From: JABHQR01 sp043812455
GTDB taxonomy: Archaea; Nanobdellota; Nanobdellia; Woesearchaeales; GW2011-AR9
Direction of reading: 5' to 3'
DNA length: 11,885 nt
NCBI GenBank assembly: GCA_043812455.1
Contig: JBDRMB010000009.1
Location: 1-11,885, forward strand
Part shown: positions 6,217-11,754 of the stretch, in pieces
Numbering within the stretch: position 1 is the stretch's first letter
Layout: every line of letters starts with the position of its first letter
Translations under genes and position numbers: made by a program
The notes under the pieces: model-generated
Seen by the model: the letters and a program-made list of their open reading frames with translations, nothing else
Told to the model about the DNA's origin: nothing
Databases searched by the model: none

Positions 6217-6606
6217 ATGTTAGGTGGAGTTAAAGCTAAATGCCCGAAATGTAATCAAGACGTAGATGCTAACGGCTTTCAACTAGATTATAAAGCAGGT
6301 AAAATGGTTTGTCAGAACTGTTTCAATAACCGCAATAAGCCAGTTAAAGAGATTACTACTAAACCAAAAGGTCCTGAAAAACCTGCTGGATGGGACAAGG
6401 AAGATGAACTTTTGGAACAGTTGGCTAAAGAACGTAGAAGTGAAATGCAGGGGATTATTGAAAAAGTTCCAGGGTCGATGCAAGTCAATTTAACTTGCCC
6501 TAATTGTCGTTATAGGTTTAAGTATAATCCGTTAGAAAAAAGACCTAAATATTGCCCGTATTGTGGAAAAGATAACCCTAATATTAAGGTTACAGGAATT
6601 TTTTAA
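6217..6606 (+). CDS. Double zinc-ribbon protein, longer paralogue
   Basis: This 129-residue protein has zinc-ribbon cysteine pairs C9/C12 with C32/C35, and C94/C97 with C113/C116. The ribbons are joined by a charged, partly helical linker of about 58 residues (proline-rich near 50-57, then an acidic-basic helix). The arrangement and the CPYCGK ending match the protein at 1552-1842, with the extra length in the linker. It probably binds nucleic acid or a partner protein and has no catalytic motif. It is transcribed alone and converges on the tiny membrane-protein pair on the minus strand, with one base between the stop codons. Confidence 0.75.
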   Translation: MLGGVKAKCPKCNQDVDANGFQLDYKAGKMVCQNCFNNRNKPVKEITTKPKGPEKPAGWDKEDELLEQLAKERRSEMQGIIEKVPGSMQVNLTCPNCRYRFKYNPLEKRPKYCPYCGKDNPNIKVTGIF

Positions 6607-6607
6607 A

Positions 6608-6700
6608 TTATTTCTTTTGAGTTTTATGATAAAGAACATAACCTATAATTACGACAACCATCAATTGTCCAGCCAACATCAAATAAGCGCCAGTTAACAT
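6608..6700 (-). CDS. Tiny single-pass membrane protein (30 aa)
   Basis: An ATG-to-stop frame on the minus strand encodes 30 residues with one hydrophobic helix (about residues 6-24, including LAGQLMVVVIIGYVLY) and a basic tail ending KTQKK. It starts one base after the stop of the similar small gene at 6702-6818, so the two are likely an operon. The positive C-terminal end predicts that this end faces the cytoplasm. The family is unknown. Support is the matched pair, tight spacing, shared topology and a promoter; homologues were not searched. Confidence 0.5.
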   Translation of the reverse strand: MLTGAYLMLAGQLMVVVIIGYVLYHKTQKK

Positions 6701-6701
6701 T

Positions 6702-6818
6702 TTATTGTTTTTCTTCTGATCTTAATTTCTTTAAGTAACGGTCATAAACAAAGATCGATGCAATTACTATTACATATACTAAAACTATGATTTGAACGTA
6801 TAATCCGATAGGTAACAT
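6702..6818 (-). CDS. Tiny single-pass membrane protein (38 aa)
   Basis: An ATG start gives a 38-residue protein with one hydrophobic segment at about residues 4-25 (VQIIVLVYVIVIASIFVY), followed by a charged tail RYLKKLRSEEKQ. It resembles its downstream partner in layout. A minus-strand TATA-like sequence at 6841-6848 is about 26 bases before the ATG, which fits a leaderless mRNA. The insertion sequence begins only 15 bases beyond that promoter. Function is not recognised; small subunits of membrane complexes look like this. Confidence 0.55.
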   Translation of the reverse strand: MLPIGLYVQIIVLVYVIVIASIFVYDRYLKKLRSEEKQ

Positions 6819-6840
6819 AGGTTCAGAAATATTTTATGGT

Positions 6841-6848
6841 ATTTAAAT
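6841..6848 (-). promoter_or_regulatory. TATA box for the tiny membrane-protein pair
   Basis: ATTTAAAT, read on the minus strand, is centred about 26 bases before the ATG at 6818. The insertion sequence stops 14 bases short of it, so the promoter core appears intact. Confidence 0.5.
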
Positions 6849-6853
6849 GTAAC

Positions 6854-6862
6854 TGTGTTGTT
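6854..6862 (+). repeat. 9-bp target-site sequence at left end of IS copy 1
   Basis: TGTGTTGTT directly precedes the left terminal repeat. It is not repeated after the right end of this copy (which has ATCAAATAA), but occurs as its reverse complement AACAACACA at 11746-11754, next to copy 2. Confidence 0.85.
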
Positions 6863-7760
6863 GGGTATGTCCCAAGTCTAAAGAAAGATTAATAACCCAG
6901 TAAAGCATAGCTCTACTGGGGTGGTGAACATTCGAGGTGTTCACCGATGAAAGAAAAAAAGAGTTTGATTAATAAAATTAAGTATTTGTTAGGCAAAATC
7001 GGTGCTCCAAAAAGATTGCATCGTTTTGGACCAAAGATATATAATCTTTGGCAACATGTTTTTGCTTTGTTCATCAAAGCAAATTGCGGTTTAAGTTATC
7101 GTAGAACAACGGATTTTCTTCGTAGTTTAGGTTTTATGGTTGCGACAAAGAGTACTTTGCAACGTTACGCTGCAAAATTAAGATTACCTTTTTGGCAAAG
7201 GTTGTTCGAAGAGACAGTTTCTAGAAATAATAAGATTGTTAGTATAGATGGAACTGGCTTAGAGAAAACAAAAGCCAGTCAACATTACATAAAAAGAATA
7301 GACGGTAAAATAAGGTTCAGCAAAGGATTCCACTTTGGAATCATTGTTGGAGAAGATAGTAAAATTCTTAGCTTAAGAATTAGGAAGAAATATACTCATG
7401 ATATGAAAGATGTCCGATATTTGGCAAAAAGATTGCCAAATAAACCAGAGATAATTCTCATGGATAAAGGATATGACAGTGAAAAACTTCACAAATATTT
7501 TGCTGAACAAAATATTTGGAGTATTGCTCCTGTTAAAAAAAACTGGGCTAAAGGCCAATTAAGAAAGAAGCTTAGGGATAACTTCCCTAAGAAGTTATAT
7601 AATAAAAGAAACAGAGTAGAAAGTATATTTCATGCATTTAAACAAAAATTTGGAGCTAGCGTTAGCTCCAAAAATATACGTCCTGCAAGAACTGAAATAT
7701 ACTGTAAAGCAATATTACACAATATTGCTTTGAGAATCATTCAACTCTTGGGACATACCC
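6863..7760 (+). mobile_element. Insertion sequence copy 1, 898 bp, DDE type (IS4/IS5 superfamily)
   Basis: Terminal inverted repeats of 14 bp, GGGTATGTCCCAAG (6863-6876) and its exact complement (7747-7760), bound one transposase gene. The apparent target duplication is 9 bp, as in the IS903 group of IS5, but the flanks are exchanged with copy 2. Between left end and gene are two hairpins. The ORF has no stop before the right end and terminates in flanking DNA. The final 131 bases equal those of copy 2, so the copies are recent. Confidence 0.92.
6896..6945 (+). promoter_or_regulatory. Two hairpins before the transposase start
   Basis: CCCAGTA/TACTGGG (6896-6902, 6914-6920) is followed by GGTGAACA/TGTTCACC (6923-6930, 6938-6945). 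The second ends one base before the ATG and traps the Shine-Dalgarno-like GAGGTG (6934-6939) partly in its loop and stem. This could limit transposase translation, especially on transcripts entering from outside. Confidence 0.55.
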
Positions 7761-7789
7761 ATCAAATAAGAAAAGTATTTATACTATAA
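6947..7789 (+). CDS. DDE transposase
   Basis: The 280-residue protein cuts and joins the ends of its insertion sequence. The catalytic triad is visible: D101 (SIDGTG), D173 (LMDKGYD) and E225 within the Y-x2-R-x3-E-x6-K signature of the IS4/IS5 superfamily (Y218, R221, E225, K232). The basic N-terminal 80 residues probably bind the ends. ATG at 6947 is preceded by GAGGTG in a hairpin. The last nine residues (from H272) and the stop are encoded outside the element; in copy 2 the frame would instead end after L-C-C. All key residues are present, so the enzyme may be active. Two perfect hairpins (7649-7672 and 7706-7731, loops GCGT and ACAC) lie in the 3' coding part. Confidence 0.93.
   Translation: MKEKKSLINKIKYLLGKIGAPKRLHRFGPKIYNLWQHVFALFIKANCGLSYRRTTDFLRSLGFMVATKSTLQRYAAKLRLPFWQRLFEETVSRNNKIVSIDGTGLEKTKASQHYIKRIDGKIRFSKGFHFGIIVGEDSKILSLRIRKKYTHDMKDVRYLAKRLPNKPEIILMDKGYDSEKLHKYFAEQNIWSIAPVKKNWAKGQLRKKLRDNFPKKLYNKRNRVESIFHAFKQKFGASVSSKNIRPARTEIYCKAILHNIALRIIQLLGHTHQIRKVFIL
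7778..7786 (+). promoter_or_regulatory. TATA box for the membrane MJ1316-like operon
   Basis: TTTATACTA lies 17 bases beyond the end of the insertion sequence and predicts transcription from about 7808, with a short leader before the ATG at 7820. Confidence 0.5.
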
Positions 7790-7819
7790 TGACTATTCTA
7801 ATGATATTAAAAGAGTGTG

Positions 7820-8266
7820 ATGAAGATGAAAATAAGAGAACAGGATCGGCACTTTCTATGGTCATTGCTAGCTGCAGTAGGTGTTATTTTCGTCTGGAAA
7901 GGATTATGGGAAGGATTATACGAAATTCCGTACCTTGGTGACCCGTGGGTTGCTCTTTTTGTTGGATTAGCAATGTTGACTTTTTCTGGAATAATCTTTA
8001 AGGAATTTGATCCGTTAGGCAGTTTAGAAAAGTCAATAAACAAAAAAATCCGTCTAGTTCATACTCATCCTAAAAGGCATGAATATCAGATAAGATATTA
8101 CGATAAAATCAAGAAAAAGAAAGTTGTGATCAAAGTCGGTGAAATAAAAAGAATTGAGCGAGGAAGTTTGATTCTTAAAGATGCAAAAGGAAAACAGGAA
8201 ATTTTCATTCCAACTCATCGGATAACAGAAGTGCTTCATAAAGGTAAAACCTATTGGAAAATATAA
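7820..8266 (+). CDS. Membrane-anchored MJ1316/DUF504-like protein, copy 1
   Basis: Two transmembrane segments (about residues 12-30 and 42-60) precede a cytosolic-looking basic domain of about 85 residues. The domain ends EIFIPTHRITEVLHKGKTYW, matching the end of the MJ1316 (formerly DUF504) domain, which is proposed to recognise cyclic-phosphate RNA ends. A conserved FKEFDP follows the second helix. A GTG at 7817 and an ATG at 7826 are other possible starts; ATG 7820 gives 148 residues. It heads a tight three-gene operon. A membrane-anchored form is unusual; the domain call rests on motif memory and not on a profile search. Confidence 0.6.
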   Translation: MKMKIREQDRHFLWSLLAAVGVIFVWKGLWEGLYEIPYLGDPWVALFVGLAMLTFSGIIFKEFDPLGSLEKSINKKIRLVHTHPKRHEYQIRYYDKIKKKKVVIKVGEIKRIERGSLILKDAKGKQEIFIPTHRITEVLHKGKTYWKI

Positions 8267-8274
8267 AAAATAAA

Positions 8275-8715
8275 ATGATTGATTTAAGTTTATACAAATT
8301 AAAACGGTACTTTTGGTCTTTGTTTGGAGTAATCGGTGTTGTCGCCCTTTGGGCTGGTGTATGGGATGGTGTAGGTTATTTACCATACTTATCTAATCCC
8401 CTAATCAGTTTGATAGTTGGATTGGCAATCTTAATCTTTTCAGGATTGATCTTTAAAGAATTTGATCCTTTTGCTGACTCTGATAATGCTGCTGCTCTTG
8501 TACTTAACAAGTTAAAAGGTCATCGTAGAAAAAATGAATTTGAAATGAAATATCATGATAGGATGAAGAATAAACATATTTCAATTAATGCCAGCAAAAT
8601 GAAAGGTCTTGAGAAATCGTTTGTTGTCTTTCAATCACCACATAAGGAGATTTTTATCCCATTACATAGAGTCAAAGAAATTACTCACAAAGGAAAAACT
8701 CATTGGAAAGCTTAA
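8275..8715 (+). CDS. Membrane-anchored MJ1316/DUF504-like protein, copy 2
   Basis: This 146-residue tandem paralogue of the preceding gene has the same plan: two membrane helices (about 13-31 and 43-61), FKEFDP, then a domain ending EIFIPLHRVKEITHKGKTHW. The two proteins are clearly related but diverged, so the duplication is not recent. I prefer ATG 8275, eight bases after the upstream stop, over an in-frame TTG at 8254 that would overlap that gene. The next gene follows after two bases. Possible partners are the other copy (as a heterodimer) and the pilin-like protein. Confidence 0.6.
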   Translation: MIDLSLYKLKRYFWSLFGVIGVVALWAGVWDGVGYLPYLSNPLISLIVGLAILIFSGLIFKEFDPFADSDNAAALVLNKLKGHRRKNEFEMKYHDRMKNKHISINASKMKGLEKSFVVFQSPHKEIFIPLHRVKEITHKGKTHWKA

Positions 8716-8717
8716 AA

Positions 8718-9191
8718 ATGTTTAAACGAAGAAATTCAAAAAAAGGTATTACACCCTTAATAGCAACATTTCTGCTAATTTCTTTTGCTATAGCGTTAGG
8801 TGTGGTGATCATGAATTTTGGTCGTGCTCAAGTTGATTCAGAAGCAGTGTGTCCAGTAGAAATAGAATTAATGTTCTCAGAAGTTGCTGGTGAGAGAGAA
8901 CTTTGTATTGATTTAGAGAAAAATGATATTTATTTTGCAATAGAAAATGGTGTTAATGTTGAAATTGAAAAAGTTATAGTTAATGTTATTGGATCGAAAC
9001 GTGCCGAGTCTTATGACTTAACTGATGCTCAAATGGGAAGAGCAGGAAATTATTTGACACATATTGGTTATAATGAAGAATTGAGTGGAGAAATCAAGCA
9101 GATGAAAGTCATTCCAGTAATTGTTCCTAATGAAGATGAAGAGATCTGTACTGAACAAGCGTTAGTTACTGAAGAGCTTAGAGAATGTTAA
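8718..9191 (+). CDS. Archaeal type IV pilin-like protein
   Basis: The N-terminus is basic and ends KKG (residues 8-10), followed by ITPLIATFLLISFAIALG. This is the archaeal prepilin layout, in which the peptidase cuts after the glycine and the hydrophobic stretch becomes the pilus core or membrane anchor. The mature part is about 147 residues, acidic, with four cysteines (C45, C63, C144, C157) that could form two disulfides outside the cell. ATG 8718 is chosen over an in-frame TTG at 8703. It overlaps no neighbour but lies two bases after the membrane MJ1316-like gene. No pilus assembly ATPase is in the window. Confidence 0.75.
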   Translation: MFKRRNSKKGITPLIATFLLISFAIALGVVIMNFGRAQVDSEAVCPVEIELMFSEVAGERELCIDLEKNDIYFAIENGVNVEIEKVIVNVIGSKRAESYDLTDAQMGRAGNYLTHIGYNEELSGEIKQMKVIPVIVPNEDEEICTEQALVTEELREC

Positions 9192-9201
9192 GTATCTCTG
9201 G

Positions 9202-9382
9202 CGGTAGCGCCAATTCACGAGCAATACATTTTATTTCTACAATGATTGCGGAAGGGGTTGTTCCTTACATGAAATTAAGAAACGACTTAATTTCAGTACT
9301 GAAAATCAATTGGTTTTTATTTTCATGTACGGGAGGGACCCGCACCATAATATGACTTTGAAAGAGCGAGTTCGCGCTACCG
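9202..9382 (+). ncRNA. Unidentified structured RNA interrupted by element 3
   Basis: CGGTAGCGC (9202-9210) pairs perfectly with GCGCTACCG (9374-9382). Inside are a hairpin GCAAT-A-CATT with AATG-ATTGC (9221-9249), and GGGT/ACCC plus TTCC/GGGA (9255-9264, 9331-9341) whose helix is extended by element 3. Without the element and one TA it would be 119 nt. It does not match 5S, SRP, RNase P or tRNA consensus that I know. It follows the pilin stop with no clear TATA box, so it may be a 3' UTR structure. Confidence 0.45.
9268..9327. repeat. Element 3: 60-nt two-hairpin element without tRNA
   Basis: TA flanks both sides (9266-9267, 9328-9329); the element begins CA and ends TG. Hairpin 1 arms TGAAATTAAG (9270-9279) and CTTAATTTCA (9286-9295) pair perfectly with a 6-nt loop. 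GTAC is at 9296-9299. Hairpin 2 occupies 9300-9325, with arms TGAAAAT and ATTTTCA. Length, loop size, GTAC position and ends equal element 1, while the hairpin 1 arms differ by compensated changes. Confidence 0.9.
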
Positions 9383-9391
9383 TAAAGAAAA

Positions 9392-9400
9392 TATTTTAAA
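9392..9400 (+). promoter_or_regulatory. TATA-like box for the NFACT-R gene
   Basis: TATTTTAAA is centred about 31 bases before the ATG at 9427 and would give a leader of only a few bases. Confidence 0.45.
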
Positions 9401-9426
9401 GACTAGTATTAACATTACTAATAACA

Positions 9427-10194
9427 ATGGAAGTTGAAATTTATCTGAACAAATCTGTAGATGAAAATGCTGGCAATTATTTTGATAAGGCCAAAAAAGC
9501 GAAAGCTAAACTTGAAGGTGCACATAAAGCGCTTACTGAAAGTAAAAAGAAATTAGCTCAACTTGAACTAGAAAAGGATAAATTTGAAGTTGAAGAAGAA
9601 AAAAAGCAAAAGAAACTTGCCAGAAAAAAAGAATGGTATGAAAAATTTCATTGGTTCATTTCTTCAGAAGGTTATCTCTGCATTGGCGGTAAAGATGCAA
9701 CTTCTAATGATATTATTATTAAAAAACATTTAGATAAAGAAGATTTAGTGTTCCATACAGAAATGCCTGGCAGTCCTTTCTTTATAATCAAAGATGGCCA
9801 GAATGCTGGTGAAGCTACCAAACAGGAAGCTGCCCAAGCAACTGCTGCTTATTCTAGGGCTTGGCGAAACGGTCTTGGAACTGCTGAAGTTTACAGTATT
9901 GGACCAGATCAAGTCAAGAAAGAGATGGGTTTGCCCAAAGGGACATTTATGATATATGGAAAACGAGAATATTACCAACCACGATTAGAACTTGCAATAG
10001 GTTTGGTTGGCGAGGAGATTATTGGCGGTCCTGTTAATGCTGTCAAGGAAAAAACGGATAATTTTGTAACAATAATTGCTGGTCCTGGCAAGAAGTCTGA
10101 AATTGCTAAGAAGATTTTGAAAAAGTTTGGTGCTAGAGATTTAGATGATATTAGCAAATTTACTCCTTCTGGCGGTGCTAGTTTTAAGAAGTAG
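9427..10194 (+). CDS. NFACT-R domain protein lacking NFACT-N
   Basis: The protein has 255 residues. Residues 1-65 contain the VDENAGNYFDKAKKAKAKLEG start of the NFACT coiled coil; residues 68 to about 200 form an NFACT-R (DUF814) domain with WYEKFHWFISSEGYLCIGGKD, AYSRAWRNG, VKKEMGLPKGTFMI and GKREYY. Full archaeal NFACT/RqcH proteins are much longer and carry an N-terminal NFACT-N domain used with tRNA on stalled large subunits; that domain is absent here and not upstream. NFACT-R is predicted to bind RNA, so a ribosome-rescue accessory or a split partner is plausible. It overlaps a possible GTG start of the following nucleotidyltransferase gene by one base, so the pair is probably cotranscribed. 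Confidence 0.85.
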   Translation: MEVEIYLNKSVDENAGNYFDKAKKAKAKLEGAHKALTESKKKLAQLELEKDKFEVEEEKKQKKLARKKEWYEKFHWFISSEGYLCIGGKDATSNDIIIKKHLDKEDLVFHTEMPGSPFFIIKDGQNAGEATKQEAAQATAAYSRAWRNGLGTAEVYSIGPDQVKKEMGLPKGTFMIYGKREYYQPRLELAIGLVGEEIIGGPVNAVKEKTDNFVTIIAGPGKKSEIAKKILKKFGARDLDDISKFTPSGGASFKK

Positions 10195-10199
10195 TGAGA

Positions 10200-10682
10200 A
10201 TGGAAGACCATTTAAAATCAAGACCTAAAAAAGTTCCTTTTAAACTCAGTAAACAAAGGGAATTAAGAAAAACAGCTATCCATTTAGTGAAAAATAGATT
10301 ATTGCCTCATCAGAAAATTATCAAGATTATTTTGATTGGTTCTTCCGTAAAAGGAAATTTTGGGAAGTACAAATCTCCTGGATTTAGGGGAAGTTTATAT
10401 TCTGATTTTGATTTTATAGTTTTTGTCGATTCTTATTACAAAATTCCTAAATGGCTCAAACGCGAACTTAATGGTAAACCTTTTGCTGATGATAAGTTAA
10501 ATTTAGCTTATAGGAATAAGAAACTCATTGATAATAAATTTGATATAGAAGTATTTTTTGTTAGAAAAAGTAGTATGAAAAATCCTAAAATTAAGAAATT
10601 AGGGGAACTGGCAGGAATACCAATGTCAAAGAACAGTAAACACAAACATCTTGTAGTTTATTCTAGGGCATGTCTGGAATAA
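10200..10682 (+). CDS. Small nucleotidyltransferase-fold protein
   Basis: The 160-residue protein shows the minimal nucleotidyltransferase pattern: IGSSVKG (46-52), SDFDFIVF with D69 and D71, and FDIEVFF with D115/E117 as third acidic position. This superfamily transfers nucleotides to RNA, proteins or small molecules; the substrate is not evident. It lacks a separate substrate domain, as in minimal (MNT-type) enzymes. A GTG at 10194 is also possible; ATG 10200 has better coding sense. It follows the NFACT-R gene closely. Its last codons form the 5' arm of the large inverted repeat that follows. Confidence 0.7.
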   Translation: MEDHLKSRPKKVPFKLSKQRELRKTAIHLVKNRLLPHQKIIKIILIGSSVKGNFGKYKSPGFRGSLYSDFDFIVFVDSYYKIPKWLKRELNGKPFADDKLNLAYRNKKLIDNKFDIEVFFVRKSSMKNPKIKKLGELAGIPMSKNSKHKHLVVYSRACLE

Positions 10683-10787
10683 CTTGATTTTGTATACTGG
10701 CGCCAAATGAGGCGCATAGATTTACGAAGGAAATTTATAATCGCGCCGTGCCCCAGTATACAAATGTTTTCTATCCCGGACATGGCC
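10667..10787 (+). ncRNA. Large imperfect hairpin with alternative inner pairing
   Basis: Outer arms 10667-10681 and 10772-10787 pair with one bulge, one mismatch and one G-U. A perfect 12-bp helix TTTGTATACTGG/CCAGTATACAAA (10689-10700, 10753-10764) lies inside. GGCGC at 10711-10715 can pair either with GCGCC at 10700-10704 or with GCGCC at 10743-10747 (extended by GATT/AATC), and these choices exclude each other. It overlaps the 3' end of the nucleotidyltransferase gene and precedes tRNA-Arg. It may be a regulatory 3' UTR, a small RNA or a mobile palindrome. Confidence 0.5.
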
Positions 10788-10837
10788 TTTATTCTAGTTA
10801 AATTAATAAATAATCTTACAAAATTGATTTATTTTAT

Positions 10838-10909
10838 GCCCTAGTAGTCTAACGGATAGAATTGTCGGTTGCGGTCCGACAGATCGGGGTTCAATTCCTC
10901 GCTAGGGCA
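10838..10909 (+). tRNA. tRNA-Arg(GCG)
   Basis: Acceptor GCCCTAG pairs fully with CTAGGGC (10902-10908); discriminator A10909, no encoded CCA. Anticodon stem GTCGG/CCGAC closes loop TTGCGGT with anticodon GCG (10871-10873), reading arginine codons CGC and CGU. The T-arm has loop TTCAATT with one G-U in the stem. The D-stem is short (TCT/AGA). No intron is present, unlike tRNA-Ser A. An AT-rich TTAATAAAT near 10809 may be its TATA box. Confidence 0.93.
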
Positions 10910-10948
10910 TGTTTACTCATATTGTTGTGAAATTTTTGAAAAGAAAAG

Positions 10949-10956
10949 TTTATAAT
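10949..10956 (+). promoter_or_regulatory. TATA box for the metallopeptidase-like gene
   Basis: TTTATAAT predicts a start near 10978 and a leader of about 32 nt, containing the Shine-Dalgarno-like AGGTG at 10992-10996, 13 bases before the ATG. A second TATA-like TTTATAAAAT sits too close to the ATG to serve. Confidence 0.5.
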
Positions 10957-11009
10957 TGAGGGCAAATAATACAATTAAGTTGGGGTTTCTTAGGTGTTTA
11001 TAAAATAAA

Positions 11010-11735
11010 ATGAATAAATTAAAAGTCATAGGTATGTTAAACAAAGCATTAACTGGAGAAACTTACTCTAGAGGAGCGAGTATCACTACAAATATGGAAA
11101 CAGTTGGTTCTATTATTCAAAGAGCTGAAGAAGTATTGGGTTTAGAAAGAAGAGAACATAAATTTACAATAGAACACTTCCCAGAGGAACTTAAACTATT
11201 TGCTGGAGGTTCATATAATGCCCAAGAACTAATATTCAATCTTCCTAGAGAACAAAGAGAGGGGACTATTTTCCATGAAGCGGTTCATTTCTTAATGCAT
11301 CAAGAAGGATTATTATTTGGACCAGATACTCAAGAAGCAAGTTTATATGACCGGCTTATTGATGAAACTGTAGCTGAATTTGCAACATCATCTGTTTATG
11401 GATATAATTTAAGGACTCGTATTTTGAAAAGTTTATTAGAAGATGATGCTTATAAGAGACATAGGCAAATAGAACAAGCATTTGAAAGAGAAGGTGATTT
11501 TGAAAAATTATCTTATGATGTTGCTCAATTTTATGAATTTTTAGATAAGTCTTTAGATCACGCATTTGCATTTGCAACATACTCTAACCTAATAAGGAAA
11601 CTTTCTATGGGCAATGCCATGGATTTAGCCAAAAAAGGAAAAAAGTCTGCAGATCTTGTTACAATTTTAAAAGATGGTGTTGAAAAGAGGTGGAATTCTT
11701 TTGGATTATATTTTCAAGATATTATCATGAGTTGA
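11010..11735 (+). CDS. HExxH metallopeptidase-like protein
   Basis: The 241-residue soluble protein has H89-E-A-V-H93 within a predicted helix (TIFHEAVHFLMH), the zinc-binding and catalytic helix of zincin peptidases. A second acidic helix, IDETVAEF, follows about 26 residues later, where E119 or E123 could be the third ligand as in gluzincins. There is no signal peptide or membrane helix, so it is probably cytoplasmic. The specific family and substrate are not recognised. It is a single gene, ending 10 bases before the 9-bp sequence adjoining IS copy 2. Before the inferred inversion it would have faced the opposite way. Confidence 0.65.
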   Translation: MNKLKVIGMLNKALTGETYSRGASITTNMETVGSIIQRAEEVLGLERREHKFTIEHFPEELKLFAGGSYNAQELIFNLPREQREGTIFHEAVHFLMHQEGLLFGPDTQEASLYDRLIDETVAEFATSSVYGYNLRTRILKSLLEDDAYKRHRQIEQAFEREGDFEKLSYDVAQFYEFLDKSLDHAFAFATYSNLIRKLSMGNAMDLAKKGKKSADLVTILKDGVEKRWNSFGLYFQDIIMS

Positions 11736-11745
11736 TTAAAACCCT

Positions 11746-11754
11746 AACAACACA
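11746..11754 (+). repeat. 9-bp target-site sequence, inverted, next to IS copy 2
   Basis: AACAACACA is the exact reverse complement of the 9 bp left of IS copy 1 (6854-6862). Confidence 0.85.

Noticed and set aside
6863..7760. Inactive or frameshifted transposase
   Set aside because: The frame is continuous and all DDE and Y-x2-R-x3-E-x6-K residues are present.
7761..7769. Normal target duplication at the right end of IS copy 1
   Set aside because: ATCAAATAA does not match the left flank TGTGTTGTT; the match is at copy 2.
8254..8274. TTG start extending the second membrane protein
   Set aside because: It would overlap the previous gene, and a good ATG lies eight bases after that gene's stop; the same reasoning removes TTG 8703.
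9202..9382. Another interrupted tRNA
   Set aside because: The closing stem suggested an acceptor, but there is no T8, no anticodon arm and no proper T-loop.
10732..10741. Promoter for tRNA-Arg at AATTTATAAT
   Set aside because: It is about 100 bases upstream and lies in the loop of the large hairpin; the spacing is wrong for that tRNA.
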